Part shown: piece after piece, positions 17,597 to 26,575 of the stretch
How positions within the stretch are numbered: the stretch's first letter is position 1
Layout: each line of letters starts with the position of its first letter
Assembly (NCBI RefSeq): GCF_041227145.1
Contig: NZ_JBGFSP010000003.1
Span: 1,674,001-1,738,000 of the forward strand
Direction of reading: 5' to 3'
Length of the DNA stretch: 64,000 nucleotides
Source: Bacteroides sp. AN502(2024)
GTDB lineage: Bacteria > Bacteroidota > Bacteroidia > Bacteroidales > Bacteroidaceae
Translations under genes and position numbers: made by a program
The notes under the pieces: generated by a model
What the model saw: only the letters and a program-made list of their open reading frames with translations
What the model was told of the DNA's origin: nothing
Database searches by the model: none

Positions 17597-18409
17597 ATGG
17601 CTAATTACGATATCCGCCCTCTACAGCTTCGCATATTAAAGAACTTATTAGCTGTTGACAAAGTTTGCAAAGAACATAATCTGCGATATTACATCATGGC
17701 AGGCACCATGTTGGGAGCTGTACGCCACAAAGGATTCATCCCCTGGGATGATGACTTGGATATCGGAATGCCAAGAGCTGATTATGATTTACTAATGACT
17801 AATGCCAAAGAATGGTTACCGGAACCTTACGAAGCGGTATGCGCCGAGAATGATAAGGAATATCCTCTTCCGTTCGCAAAGGTGCAGGATGCCAATACAA
17901 CCTTAATCGAGCGTATGCATCTCAAATATCTGGGAGGTGTATATATTGATATATTTCCACTGGATGGAGTTCCGGAAAGCCGCATGGCGCAAAGAATGCA
18001 TTTTGCGAAGTATGAGTTCTACAAACGAATACTTTACCTGATTCATCGTGATCCATACAAACATGGAAAAGGTCCCAGTTCATGGATACCGCTATTATGC
18101 AGAAAGTTTTTCACCCTTACCGGAACACAGGAAAGCATCAGGAAGGTAATGAAGAAATACGATTTCGACCAATACGCATTAGTCTGCGATTATGATGACG
18201 GAATGAAAGGAATCATGTCGAAGGACATTCTGGGCACTCCTACTCCCATCCGGTTTGAAGATGAAGAAGTATGGGGAGTACAGAAATACGACACTTATCT
18301 GTCACAGAAATATGGAGATTACATGACCATACCTAAACAAGGTGGACAAAGACAACACAATTTCCATTATTTAGACTTGAATAAACCTTATCGGAATTTT
18401 GAAGTCTAA
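17597..18409 (+). CDS. LicD-family phosphotransferase
   Basis: This 270-residue protein belongs to the LicD/FKRP family (PF04991). It shows YYIMAGTMLGAVRHKGFIPW followed by DDDLDIGMPRADYD (about 31-65), carrying the nucleotidyltransferase-fold acidic residues, then GGVYIDIFPLDGVP near 115-130. LicD enzymes transfer phosphocholine or similar groups from CDP donors onto glycans. It follows the LicC-like gene by 15 bases, so the pair probably makes and transfers one CDP-activated group. The target glycan is inferred to be the product of this locus. Confidence 0.9.
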   Translation: MANYDIRPLQLRILKNLLAVDKVCKEHNLRYYIMAGTMLGAVRHKGFIPWDDDLDIGMPRADYDLLMTNAKEWLPEPYEAVCAENDKEYPLPFAKVQDANTTLIERMHLKYLGGVYIDIFPLDGVPESRMAQRMHFAKYEFYKRILYLIHRDPYKHGKGPSSWIPLLCRKFFTLTGTQESIRKVMKKYDFDQYALVCDYDDGMKGIMSKDILGTPTPIRFEDEEVWGVQKYDTYLSQKYGDYMTIPKQGGQRQHNFHYLDLNKPYRNFEV

Positions 18410-18439
18410 ATTATAATCATATAAAGGTAAGAAGTAGAA

Positions 18440-19573
18440 ATGAGAATAGGTTTTGACGGAAAACGTGCAGTACAGAATTTCACCGGTCTGGGTAATTATA
18501 GCCGCTATATAGTGGATATTCTATGCCAATTCGGCCCGGAGAATGAATATGTGCTGTATGCCCCCAAGAAACGGGAAAACAAGAGGCTGGACAAATTAAC
18601 GAAGCAGTATCAGCAACTACAGCTTTCTTATCCCACTACTTCTTCCTGGAAAAAGTTAAGTTCATTGTGGCGAGTATGGGGAGTCACCCACCAATTGGAA
18701 AAAGAAAAAATCGATATATTCCACGGGCTTAGTAATGAGCTGCCCCTGAATATTCATCAAAGCGAGGTAAAAAGTATTGTAACGATCCACGATCTGATCT
18801 TTCTGCGCTATCCGCAGTATTACCATTCGATCGACAGGAAAATATACACATACAAATTCTGTAAAGCCTGCGAAAATGCCGATAAAATCATTGCTATCAG
18901 CGAATGTACCAAGCGTGATATTATTGAGTTTTTCAGGATTCCCGCCGATAAGATAGAAGTTGTTTATCAGGGATGTGACCCTTCATTCATGCATCCTGTA
19001 GCAGAAGAGAATAAAAGAGAAGTCCGAGCTAAATATCAGCTACCGGATCACTATATCCTTAACGTAGGAAGTATTGAAGAACGCAAGAACGCCCTTTCAG
19101 CGGTGCAGGCACTAATGATGCTTCCTGAACAAATTCATCTCGTCATCGTAGGACGCCATACGGAATACACTGATAAGGTTGAACATTTCATTAAGGAGAA
19201 TAAGCAGGAAGAAAGAGTGCATATCATCAGTAATGTTCCTTTTGATGATCTACCGGCTTTTTATCAGTTAGCAGAAATTTTTGTATACCCTTCCCGTTTT
19301 GAAGGTTTTGGTATTCCCATCATAGAAGCTCTGTACTCCGGTATTCCGGTAGTGGCCACTACAGGATCTTGTCTGGAAGAAGCGGGAGGTCCCGATTCTA
19401 TCTATGTACATCCTGACGATATCAAAGGAATGGCCGATGCCTTCAAACAGATATACGCAGATCCCGAGAGAAAAAAGAACATGATTGAAAAGGGGCATTC
19501 TTTTGCCAAAAGATTCTCTGAAGAAAAGCAAGCGGAAGAGATCTTAAACATCTACAAGAAACTAATGAAATGA
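18440..19573 (+). CDS. Glycosyltransferase family 4
   Basis: This 377-residue GT-B enzyme starts MRIGFDGKRAVQNFTGLGNY, with the glycine-rich acceptor-side loop. It has TIHDLIFLRYP near residue 116 and ISECTKRDIIEFF near 155. The donor domain follows: YILNVGSIEERKNA (about 205) and PSRFEGFGIPIIEALYSGIPVVAT (about 286-310), with the E-x7-E pair. It overlaps the next gene by 4 bases and is part of the 14992 operon. Confidence 0.92.
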   Translation: MRIGFDGKRAVQNFTGLGNYSRYIVDILCQFGPENEYVLYAPKKRENKRLDKLTKQYQQLQLSYPTTSSWKKLSSLWRVWGVTHQLEKEKIDIFHGLSNELPLNIHQSEVKSIVTIHDLIFLRYPQYYHSIDRKIYTYKFCKACENADKIIAISECTKRDIIEFFRIPADKIEVVYQGCDPSFMHPVAEENKREVRAKYQLPDHYILNVGSIEERKNALSAVQALMMLPEQIHLVIVGRHTEYTDKVEHFIKENKQEERVHIISNVPFDDLPAFYQLAEIFVYPSRFEGFGIPIIEALYSGIPVVATTGSCLEEAGGPDSIYVHPDDIKGMADAFKQIYADPERKKNMIEKGHSFAKRFSEEKQAEEILNIYKKLMK

Positions 19574-20382
19574 ACGTACTCAAACATACAATAAAGAAAT
19601 TTATATATGGCACTCTTCCATATTATTTCATGAAAGGGTATAAACCTGATTCACCCTATCTGAAATATTATGAGTATATAAAAAAACACGGGTATTCAAG
19701 ACATTTGTATGAATTCAAAGATGAATATACAAATATGCCTGTCAATGTACAAAAGGATGAGAAAAAAGGCTTATACTATGTACAACAAGAAAAGAAACGG
19801 CTATATTTCAGAAAGAGTACTCCACCCAAGAAAATTCAAAAGTACTACAGGGCTTTGAGTATGGAGCAGGACAAGCGATCACCGCACCATTATTTCGATA
19901 GTGTAAAAGATGTCACAGGAAAAGTTTTTGTGGACATTGGCTGTGCCGAAGGATATTCTTCACTGGAAATCGTAGAAGAAGCCAAGCATATCTATTTGTT
20001 TGAGCAGGACGAACAATGGCTGGAGGCTATCAGAGCTACTTTCGAACCATGGCAGGATAAAGTTACAATCATACAGAAGTATGTGAGCGACCATAATTCT
20101 TCGAGAGAACAAACTCTTGATGATTTCTTCAATAACCAGACAGATGAACATCTGTTTCTTAAAATGGATATAGAAGGAGCCGAACGGCACGCATTGACCG
20201 GATGCAAGAACTTATTTCAAAATTGCCAAAAGCTGGATTTTGCTATTTGCACATACCACTTGCGTGATGACGAAGAAGTTATCTCTACATTCCTGAACAA
20301 ACACAACTGCGCATATATTAATCAAAAAGGTTTTTTCAGGCATAGAATCCGCAGTGTAGTGATGCGCGGAAGTAAGAGGTAA
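19570..20382 (+). CDS. FkbM-like SAM-dependent methyltransferase
   Basis: This 270-residue protein has a Rossmann methyltransferase motif I at GKVFVDIGCAEGYSSLEI (about 117-134), YLFEQDEQWLEAIRATF (motif II) and LFLKMDIEGAERHAL near 195-209. The last is the LK-DIEGAE signature of FkbM-type methyltransferases (PF05050). The first 100 residues are specific to this family. It is the last gene of the operon, coupled to the GT4 by an ATGA overlap, and may O-methylate a sugar of the glycan. It ends 4 bases before the stop of the converging kinase gene. Confidence 0.75.
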   Translation: MNVLKHTIKKFIYGTLPYYFMKGYKPDSPYLKYYEYIKKHGYSRHLYEFKDEYTNMPVNVQKDEKKGLYYVQQEKKRLYFRKSTPPKKIQKYYRALSMEQDKRSPHHYFDSVKDVTGKVFVDIGCAEGYSSLEIVEEAKHIYLFEQDEQWLEAIRATFEPWQDKVTIIQKYVSDHNSSREQTLDDFFNNQTDEHLFLKMDIEGAERHALTGCKNLFQNCQKLDFAICTYHLRDDEEVISTFLNKHNCAYINQKGFFRHRIRSVVMRGSKR

Positions 20383-20386
20383 TCAA

Positions 20387-21298
20387 TCATTGATAATCAG
20401 CAGAAAGCAATTCACAATAATCATACTTGCACAAGTATGTATCATAGATATGCTTTTCCTTTTTCAATAAGAAACGTGAGATATGCGGCTCCCAAGAAAA
20501 GAATTTACGTACGGAACGGTATAAACGGAAGAATAAAATCAGGGATACAATATGCTTTTCTTTTTCTTTCCGTGCCGCACGACGATAAATGTAATGAGTA
20601 AAGAACTGATCGCTGTAACGAAGAGCCAGACTGACCGTAGATTCGATGTCCCATCCACGCAAAGAAGCATATTCTGTCATGATGTAAGTCAGTACCTCAC
20701 GCGAAATACACAAACGGCACATATTACGGCATACTGTATCACAATCAATTTTCGATAGCAACTGCATGCGATTCACATCGACCAAGGAGAAACTGTATTC
20801 ATTCGTTTCATTCTGATGGATCAGTATATTACCGGGAGAATAGTCTAAATGGAGGATACCTGCCTGATGCAAAGCAGCAGTGTAGCGTGCAAAAGCTGAA
20901 AGTTTGTCTTCATTCCCCTCCACTTTTCCATCCATCAGGGAACGGACAGTTTCGCCGCCATCATAACAACAAATGTAATAGCTATGCGAGAGAAGACCAT
21001 CTTGAAATTGCTCGATCATAGCCACTGGCTCCGGAGTGTCAAAACCATGCTGTTGGATCTCCATAGAATAAATATAGGAACGTTCTGCCTTCGACTGGCG
21101 GAAAAACGAATATACAACACGATTGATGATGTGAGGCTTTTTAAAGCTCTTCACCACAACATCAATGCTGCCCAAACTAATCCGTTTCAGAACATTACGA
21201 CCATCGTACACCACATCTCCTTCGTTCTGGAAGGACCTCGGAACTTCTTCTATCTTCTTCTGCAAATGTGCGTACTTGGGACTTACAATCATTCTCAT
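20387..21298 (-). CDS. Lipopolysaccharide (Kdo/WaaP-type) kinase family protein
   Basis: This 303-residue kinase-like protein has a VVVKSFKK lysine near residue 50, the catalytic loop GILHLDYSPGNILIH (about 145-159), and LVDVNRM near 170 in place of DFG. These mark the Kdo/WaaP/InaA group. It probably phosphorylates a core sugar (Kdo or heptose) of lipooligosaccharide at the inner membrane. It is transcribed leftwards, convergent with the glycan operon and divergent from the GT9 gene. Confidence 0.85.
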   Translation of the reverse strand: MRMIVSPKYAHLQKKIEEVPRSFQNEGDVVYDGRNVLKRISLGSIDVVVKSFKKPHIINRVVYSFFRQSKAERSYIYSMEIQQHGFDTPEPVAMIEQFQDGLLSHSYYICCYDGGETVRSLMDGKVEGNEDKLSAFARYTAALHQAGILHLDYSPGNILIHQNETNEYSFSLVDVNRMQLLSKIDCDTVCRNMCRLCISREVLTYIMTEYASLRGWDIESTVSLALRYSDQFFTHYIYRRAARKEKEKHIVSLILFFRLYRSVRKFFSWEPHISRFLLKKEKHIYDTYLCKYDYCELLSADYQ

Positions 21299-21335
21299 TA
21301 CACTCTCCTATATAATCCTAATTACAAAGATTGAG

Positions 21336-21343
21336 CAAAGATA
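21336..21343 (-). promoter_or_regulatory. -7 promoter element for the Kdo-kinase-like gene
   Basis: The minus strand reads TATCTTTG, 37 bases before the ATG at 21298. No clear -33 is seen. Confidence 0.45.
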
Positions 21344-21467
21344 AAGAAATTAGGCCATATTCCGACTATATTTTTCTCTTTTCTCACAAAGATTGGCTAA
21401 CTCTCTCCACATATAAGCACCATCACGGTGGCTTTAATCATTTTTTTCTTTTTTCTTTTCATTTATA

Positions 21468-21498
21468 TTTAGACATAAATGCTTTTTAGTTATGTTTG
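21468..21498 (+). promoter_or_regulatory. -33/-7 promoter for the GT9 gene at 21529
   Basis: TTTA (21468-21471) and TATGTTTG (21491-21498) are 19 bases apart, 30 bases before the start codon. The -7 matches fully and the -33 has one mismatch. Confidence 0.55.
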
Positions 21499-21528
21499 CA
21501 CGGTAAAAAGCATAAAAAAGTTTAAGGC

Positions 21529-22587
21529 ATGAAACCAATCAAAAGAATTCTGATTATTCGATTTAGACAAATAGGGGACTCTATTCTGGCTGTTGCATTG
21601 TGCAGCACACTGAAAAAAAGCTTTCCCGATGCAGAGATACACTTCGTGCTTAATAAAAATATTGCTCCACTCTATGAGGGGCATCCGGACATAGACAAAG
21701 TCATTACATTTGACAAGAATGAGAATAAGCCGTTCACTGCATATATAAAAAAAATATGGCAGGTAATGCACCAAAATAAATACGATGTAATCATCGATAT
21801 GCGTTCTACCATCCGGACTCTTTTTTTCTCTCTTTTCTCATTAAAAACTCCTTTTCGGATAGGACGTATCAAAGGATATACCCGTTTTCTACTGAACTAC
21901 CGCACAGATACTTACAGCAAGAATCTGACAACTGATATGGTACAACGCAACCTGTTACTTGCAGCACCATTAGAGAAGATCAGACCTATTCAATACACAA
22001 AAGAATTCAAGTTATATCTGACTGACCGGGAGAAAGAAGATTTCCGATATTATATGGAAAAGGAAGGGATTGATTTTACACACCCTTTGTTATTAATAGG
22101 AGTCACAACCAAACTCATCCATAAGAAATGGAATACAGAGTTCATGATAGCCACACTGAAAAGAATATTAGAGGAACACAAGGACCTACAAATGATCTTC
22201 AACTACGCACCGGGGTACGAAGAAGAAGATGCCAGAAATATCTACAAGGAATTAGGATGTCCGAAACGCATCAAGATTGATATACAAGCTTCTTCATTAC
22301 GACAACTGGCAGCACTTTGTGCCAACTGTTCATTTTACTTCGGGAACGAAGGAGGAGCCAGACACATCGCCCAGGCCCTTGGAGTTCCTTCATTTGCCAT
22401 TTATTCACCAAGTGCGTCAAAATCAATGTGGTTACCCGCCAATTCCGTACTTGCCGAAGGAATTAGTCCTGACGACATTCTTCCGCCGGAACAGCAGGCA
22501 ACATTAACCTATGAGGAGCGTTTTGCATTAATTACTCCCGAAAAGGTATACGGGCAATTGACTTCAATACTAAGGCAATTGAGCTAA
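21529..22587 (+). CDS. GT9 heptosyltransferase-family protein
   Basis: This 352-residue protein has the GT9 start IKRILIIRFRQIGDSILAVAL (about 4-24), with the D-x-V/I-L acceptor-side aspartate. The C-terminal donor region includes FYFGNEGGARHIAQALGVPSFAIYSPSA (about 265-292). GT9 enzymes add ADP-heptose or related sugars to the lipid A-core. Together with the second GT9 gene and the Kdo-kinase-like gene it defines the core-assembly part of the locus. Its 3' end overlaps the converging GT4 gene by 18 bases. Confidence 0.9.
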   Translation: MKPIKRILIIRFRQIGDSILAVALCSTLKKSFPDAEIHFVLNKNIAPLYEGHPDIDKVITFDKNENKPFTAYIKKIWQVMHQNKYDVIIDMRSTIRTLFFSLFSLKTPFRIGRIKGYTRFLLNYRTDTYSKNLTTDMVQRNLLLAAPLEKIRPIQYTKEFKLYLTDREKEDFRYYMEKEGIDFTHPLLLIGVTTKLIHKKWNTEFMIATLKRILEEHKDLQMIFNYAPGYEEEDARNIYKELGCPKRIKIDIQASSLRQLAALCANCSFYFGNEGGARHIAQALGVPSFAIYSPSASKSMWLPANSVLAEGISPDDILPPEQQATLTYEERFALITPEKVYGQLTSILRQLS

Positions 22588-23646
22588 CTCCCGATATAAA
22601 TCAAGGTAGGCTTGTATATGCTTCTCGTAACTGAATGAAGCGGCATGTTCCTTGATTTTCTCCAGACGCTCCTTGTCTTTATAAAAATCAGGCAGATGCT
22701 CCCGGATACTTTGTACCATAGATTCTGTATCCAAATGCTCCCACATGATAGCGTGTCCATTACAAACTTCCGGCAAACTAGTGCGATTAGCGGCAAATAC
22801 AGCCTTCCCAAATTGCATAGCTTCCACCACTGGCAATCCAAAGCCTTCTCCCTCACTAGGAAATAGGAATGCCTCACAGTTCCGATATAACCATATCTTC
22901 TCGTTTTGAGAGATAACATCCGTCAAGAAGACATTAGTAAGCTGATTCTCACGAATCAGATTGCGCACTTCTTCAGCATAAGCAAAATGAGCATCTCCAC
23001 AAATATATAGATCATATTCCGGAAAATGACGCATTACGTCAACCAAAAGATGGAAGTTCTTTTTTCTACGGATTTGTCCAATCGTAAAAAAGAAAGGACG
23101 CCCTGTAGCAAACGACGGTTTTGTTCCTTCCAGTGTATCAATCCTCTCCACGCCATTATAGATGACCCGTACCTCTTTCCCTTTCAAATCTACATACTGT
23201 CGAATGACATCTGCCACATAATGAGAGATCGTAGTCACGACCGCTGCCTTATTGACCTTATTCTGCATCCGGTGAAGATACATTTTCGCCTTCCAGGGCT
23301 TTTTCTCGGTCAAAAAATTAAAGTCGTGTATAGTAAAGATAAACTTTGTACCGCCGGCAATACGCAACAACTTGCGCTGTTGATTCACTGCATGCCATAC
23401 ATCTACCTTGGGAAGGGTAAAAGGAAGAAACTTATTGATACGACGTACCGGAACAGAGGTCACATTCGGGCCAAATTCCTGCATATATTTCTGCCGCAAT
23501 AAATATACAAAATGAAGATCTTCTACCGGCATAGACGAAAAGGCGGTTGCATAGTTGGCCGCAATCTGCCCGAAGCCGGCTGTGAGACTACCATAATTCG
23601 TAAGATCTATCAGTACTTTTTTCTTTCGTTGTATCTCTTTCATCAT
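22570..23646 (-). CDS. Glycosyltransferase family 4
   Basis: This 358-residue GT-B enzyme has FTIHDFNFLTEKKPWKAKMY near residue 103, TTISHYVADVIRQY, FFFTIGQIRRKKNFHLLVDV (about 190-210) and LFPSEGEGFGLPVVEAMQFGKAVFAAN (about 268-294) with the E-x7-E pair. It probably extends the core oligosaccharide. It lies 57 bases downstream of the GT9 gene at 24735 on the same strand, so a DUF4254-GT9-GT4 operon is likely. The start may be the second methionine. Confidence 0.9.
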   Translation of the reverse strand: MMKEIQRKKKVLIDLTNYGSLTAGFGQIAANYATAFSSMPVEDLHFVYLLRQKYMQEFGPNVTSVPVRRINKFLPFTLPKVDVWHAVNQQRKLLRIAGGTKFIFTIHDFNFLTEKKPWKAKMYLHRMQNKVNKAAVVTTISHYVADVIRQYVDLKGKEVRVIYNGVERIDTLEGTKPSFATGRPFFFTIGQIRRKKNFHLLVDVMRHFPEYDLYICGDAHFAYAEEVRNLIRENQLTNVFLTDVISQNEKIWLYRNCEAFLFPSEGEGFGLPVVEAMQFGKAVFAANRTSLPEVCNGHAIMWEHLDTESMVQSIREHLPDFYKDKERLEKIKEHAASFSYEKHIQAYLDLYRELAQLP

Positions 23647-23703
23647 TATTTGATTCTACGCTCTTTCGGCTCAATAAACAGCTAATTTGAACTTCAGCAA
23701 GGA

Positions 23704-24735
23704 TTAATCTACAATCCCTTCTATTTTCGCAATGACCTGCTCCGGTTTTATATCCCTCAGGCAGGCATAATCACCTCGCCAGCAAGGCTTCTGTCCATAT
23801 ACAGAACAGGGGCGGCATGACAAATCGAGTTGTACGGTATTGACCGGCAATTGTTTCCAGCCCATAAAACCGGCATAAGGATGGGTGGCTCCCCAAATAG
23901 AGACAACCGGAATATTGACCAAGGATGCCAAATGCATGTTGGCAGAATCCATTGAAAGCATCACATCCAGATGGCTCATCAGATTCAGCTCGGTACGCAT
24001 ATTCAGTTTACCGATCATTGAAACAACAGAAGGATATTTAGCAATCCATGCATCAAATACGTCCTGTTCGTTTTTACCACCTCCAAAAAGGAAAACCTTT
24101 ACTTTGGGGTTGGCAGCAAAATGTACTATAACTTGCTCTTGCAGTTCTAACGGATAAATCTTACCTGCATGTTTGGCAAAAGGAGCTATACCAATCCACT
24201 TCTGGTCTTCTTTAGGTCCTGTGACTGGTTCTATTTCCGCAAAGTTTCCTTTTCCTTCGCCATAAATGGAAGAGAAATTTAATAGCACCGGTAAACCTAG
24301 CTTCTCAAGTACATCGGCATAACGACGAAAAGAACTCTTCTGATTCTCCATCACCTTATCATGACGGCGAACCAGCTTCTTTTTGCCTGCCCTTCCTTTA
24401 CAAATGGAAGCTACCGGTTTATTGGCAAGACGGAATCGCAAACATAAATACTTAGAACGAAGTACATGATGAAAATCAGCAATGTAATCAAAATGCATCG
24501 CTTTTAATTCCGAATAAAGGCTATTCAAGCCCCAAAATCCCTTGTGTTTGCCAGTTAAATCAGCTCCGACAAAACCCACATTGGCAAGCAACCCCTGAAA
24601 GAGCGGCTGCCATACAGCACGACTTAACACTGTTATTTCGTGCTGCGGGTATTGCACAGCCAGCGAATGTATTACCGGGATTGTCATGGCTACATCGCCG
24701 AGAGCAGAAAAACGAATAATAAGAATACGCGCCAT
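23704..24735 (-). CDS. GT9 heptosyltransferase-family protein (RfaF-like)
   Basis: This 343-residue protein starts MARILIIRFSALGDVAMTIP, the GT9 N-terminus with its catalytic-site aspartate (D14). The donor region LDVMLSMDSANMHLASLVNIPVVSIWGATHP lies at about 254-284. A cysteine-rich tail (CRPCSVYGQKPCWRG, about 307-321) is common in Bacteroidetes members and might bind metal or form disulfides. It starts 3 bases after the DUF4254 gene. Confidence 0.92.
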   Translation of the reverse strand: MARILIIRFSALGDVAMTIPVIHSLAVQYPQHEITVLSRAVWQPLFQGLLANVGFVGADLTGKHKGFWGLNSLYSELKAMHFDYIADFHHVLRSKYLCLRFRLANKPVASICKGRAGKKKLVRRHDKVMENQKSSFRRYADVLEKLGLPVLLNFSSIYGEGKGNFAEIEPVTGPKEDQKWIGIAPFAKHAGKIYPLELQEQVIVHFAANPKVKVFLFGGGKNEQDVFDAWIAKYPSVVSMIGKLNMRTELNLMSHLDVMLSMDSANMHLASLVNIPVVSIWGATHPYAGFMGWKQLPVNTVQLDLSCRPCSVYGQKPCWRGDYACLRDIKPEQVIAKIEGIVD

Positions 24736-24738
24736 TCG

Positions 24739-25344
24739 TTATTTTTTCGCATAAAGCACCGGATTTAAAGCCGGATCATTATACATCTTCATCTGTTTAT
24801 ATACTTTCATGTATTTTTTTCCGGCTTCGATATCAGCCAACAGCTGCTCAATCGCTGTAGAAAGGTCTTTTCGCTGTTCCAACAGGATATTCAACTTAGT
24901 CTGGCATTGGGAACGGTGTTCTTCAGTAGTATCCGTACGCTCCACCTCCTGCTGCATGTGGTAAATTTTCAATGCAAGAATTGACAAGCGGTCAATTGCC
25001 CATGCAGGGCTTTCCGTATTGATCGTTGCGTCAGAGAGAGGTTCTACCTCTTTATATTTGTCTAAAAAGTAGCTATCAATTAATTCCACCAGATCCGTGC
25101 GGTCCTGATTTGATTTATCAATTCTTCTTTTCAAGACCAATGCTTCTACCGGATCAATCTGCGGATCACGGATAATATCCTCAAAATGCCATTGCACAGC
25201 ATCAATCCAGTTTTTTAGATATAAATAATACTCAATAGTTTTCAACTCGTAAGGATTGTTCATCGGAGCATCCACACTATCCGTCACATGGTAATCTATT
25301 GTCGATTTCCAAAAAATCTCGTTGCAAAGGTTACTAAATGTCAT
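24739..25344 (-). CDS. DUF4254 protein
   Basis: This 201-residue, mainly helical, charged protein has no signal peptide or membrane span. It shows TIEYYLYLKNWIDAVQWHFEDIIRDP and SPAWAIDRLSILALKIYHM, conserved in DUF4254 (PF14063), a Bacteroidetes family usually found next to heptosyltransferase genes. It is separated from the GT9 gene by 3 bases and leads the operon. Its function is unknown; a role in core-sugar assembly is inferred from context only. Confidence 0.85.
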   Translation of the reverse strand: MTFSNLCNEIFWKSTIDYHVTDSVDAPMNNPYELKTIEYYLYLKNWIDAVQWHFEDIIRDPQIDPVEALVLKRRIDKSNQDRTDLVELIDSYFLDKYKEVEPLSDATINTESPAWAIDRLSILALKIYHMQQEVERTDTTEEHRSQCQTKLNILLEQRKDLSTAIEQLLADIEAGKKYMKVYKQMKMYNDPALNPVLYAKK

Positions 25345-25376
25345 AATCTTAACTAGCTAATAGATATATAATAGGG

Positions 25377-25384
25377 CAAATCTA
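25377..25384 (-). promoter_or_regulatory. -7 promoter element for the DUF4254-GT9-GT4 operon
   Basis: The minus strand reads TAGATTTG, 32 bases before the ATG at 25344. A weak GTTG lies 20 bases further upstream. Confidence 0.5.
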
Positions 25385-25431
25385 TGTAATATTTTTCAGA
25401 CAAACAACCGTTTTCTTACTTTTTTATTTAT

Positions 25432-25439
25432 TACCTTTG
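25432..25439 (+). promoter_or_regulatory. -7 promoter element for pdxB
   Basis: TACCTTTG is a full TAnnTTTG match 23 bases before the ATG at 25463. No TTTG is present at -33. Confidence 0.5.
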
Positions 25440-25462
25440 TGGGTACAAAAGATAAATAGTAT

Positions 25463-26503
25463 ATGAAAATTATTATCGACAATAAAATACCTTATATAAA
25501 AGAGGCCGTTCAGAAAATAGCCGATGAGGTGGTTTATGCCCCGGGAAAGGATTTCACCCCGGAGCTCGTACGGAATGCGGATGCTCTTATTGTCCGTACT
25601 CGTACACATTGTAACCGGAATTTATTGGAGGGTAGTCAAGTAAGATTCATAGCGACTGCCACTATTGGCTTCGATCACATCGATACGGAATATTGCAAAC
25701 AGGCCGGTATAGAATGGACCAATGCCCCGGGATGCAATTCGGCTTCTGTCGCCCAATATATACAGTCATCGCTTCTGGTGTGGAAATCTTGCAGAGACAA
25801 AAAGCTAAACGAACTGACAATCGGAATCATAGGAGTAGGAAACGTCGGGAGTAAGGTAGCTAAAATTGCCCAGGATTTTGGTATGCGTGTTTTATTGAAT
25901 GATTTGCCACGAGAAGAAAAAGAAGGTACCGAACAATTCTCTTCACTGGAGAAAATAGCGGAAGAGTGTGATATCATTACTTTCCACGTACCTTTATATA
26001 AAGAAGGAAGATATAAAACATTCCACCTGGCAAATGAAGAGTTCTTTCAGTCACTCAAACGAAAGCCTGTCGTCATAAATACCTCACGAGGAGAAGTCGT
26101 CCACACCGATGCTCTTCTAAAAGCCTTGAACAGCCGGATGATTTCGGATGCCATCATCGACGTATGGGAGCATGAACCGGAAATCAATCGTGATCTACTG
26201 GAGAAAGCATTCATCGGAACTCCTCACATTGCAGGTTACTCTGCAGATGGAAAAGCAAATGCCACACGTATGTCATTGGATGCCATCTGCAATTTTTTCC
26301 AACTAAAAGGGGATTATGAAATTAACGCACCTGCACCCACCTCTCTTGTTATTCACGCTAAAAACCATGAAGAAGCAATCCTCCAAATATATAACCCAAC
26401 CGAAGACAGTATCCGGCTAAAGACTCAACCGGAGTTATTCGAAACTCTACGCGGAGACTATCCTTTGCGACGAGAAGAAAAAGCATACATTATTAAGTAT
26501 TAA
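25463..26503 (+). CDS. pdxB: 4-phosphoerythronate dehydrogenase
   Basis: This 346-residue D-2-hydroxyacid dehydrogenase catalyses the second step of deoxyxylulose-phosphate-independent pyridoxal 5'-phosphate synthesis. NAD-binding GIIGVGNVGSKVAKIAQDFG lies at about 117-136. The catalytic arginine is in INTSRGEVV near 210, with a glutamate in DVWEHEPE and a histidine in TPHIAGYSADGK near 255-265. The C-terminal PdxB dimerisation domain (about 280-346) ends with PLRREEKAYIIKY. Length and domain order fit PdxB rather than SerA or lactate dehydrogenase. It has its own promoter and converges on purN. Confidence 0.93.
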   Translation: MKIIIDNKIPYIKEAVQKIADEVVYAPGKDFTPELVRNADALIVRTRTHCNRNLLEGSQVRFIATATIGFDHIDTEYCKQAGIEWTNAPGCNSASVAQYIQSSLLVWKSCRDKKLNELTIGIIGVGNVGSKVAKIAQDFGMRVLLNDLPREEKEGTEQFSSLEKIAEECDIITFHVPLYKEGRYKTFHLANEEFFQSLKRKPVVINTSRGEVVHTDALLKALNSRMISDAIIDVWEHEPEINRDLLEKAFIGTPHIAGYSADGKANATRMSLDAICNFFQLKGDYEINAPAPTSLVIHAKNHEEAILQIYNPTEDSIRLKTQPELFETLRGDYPLRREEKAYIIKY

Positions 26504-26575
26504 GGAATAAGTATTAACCGTAGTGACCGAAAACTTCAAAAATTCCGTCAAACGATTATCCGCATGGAACAATAC

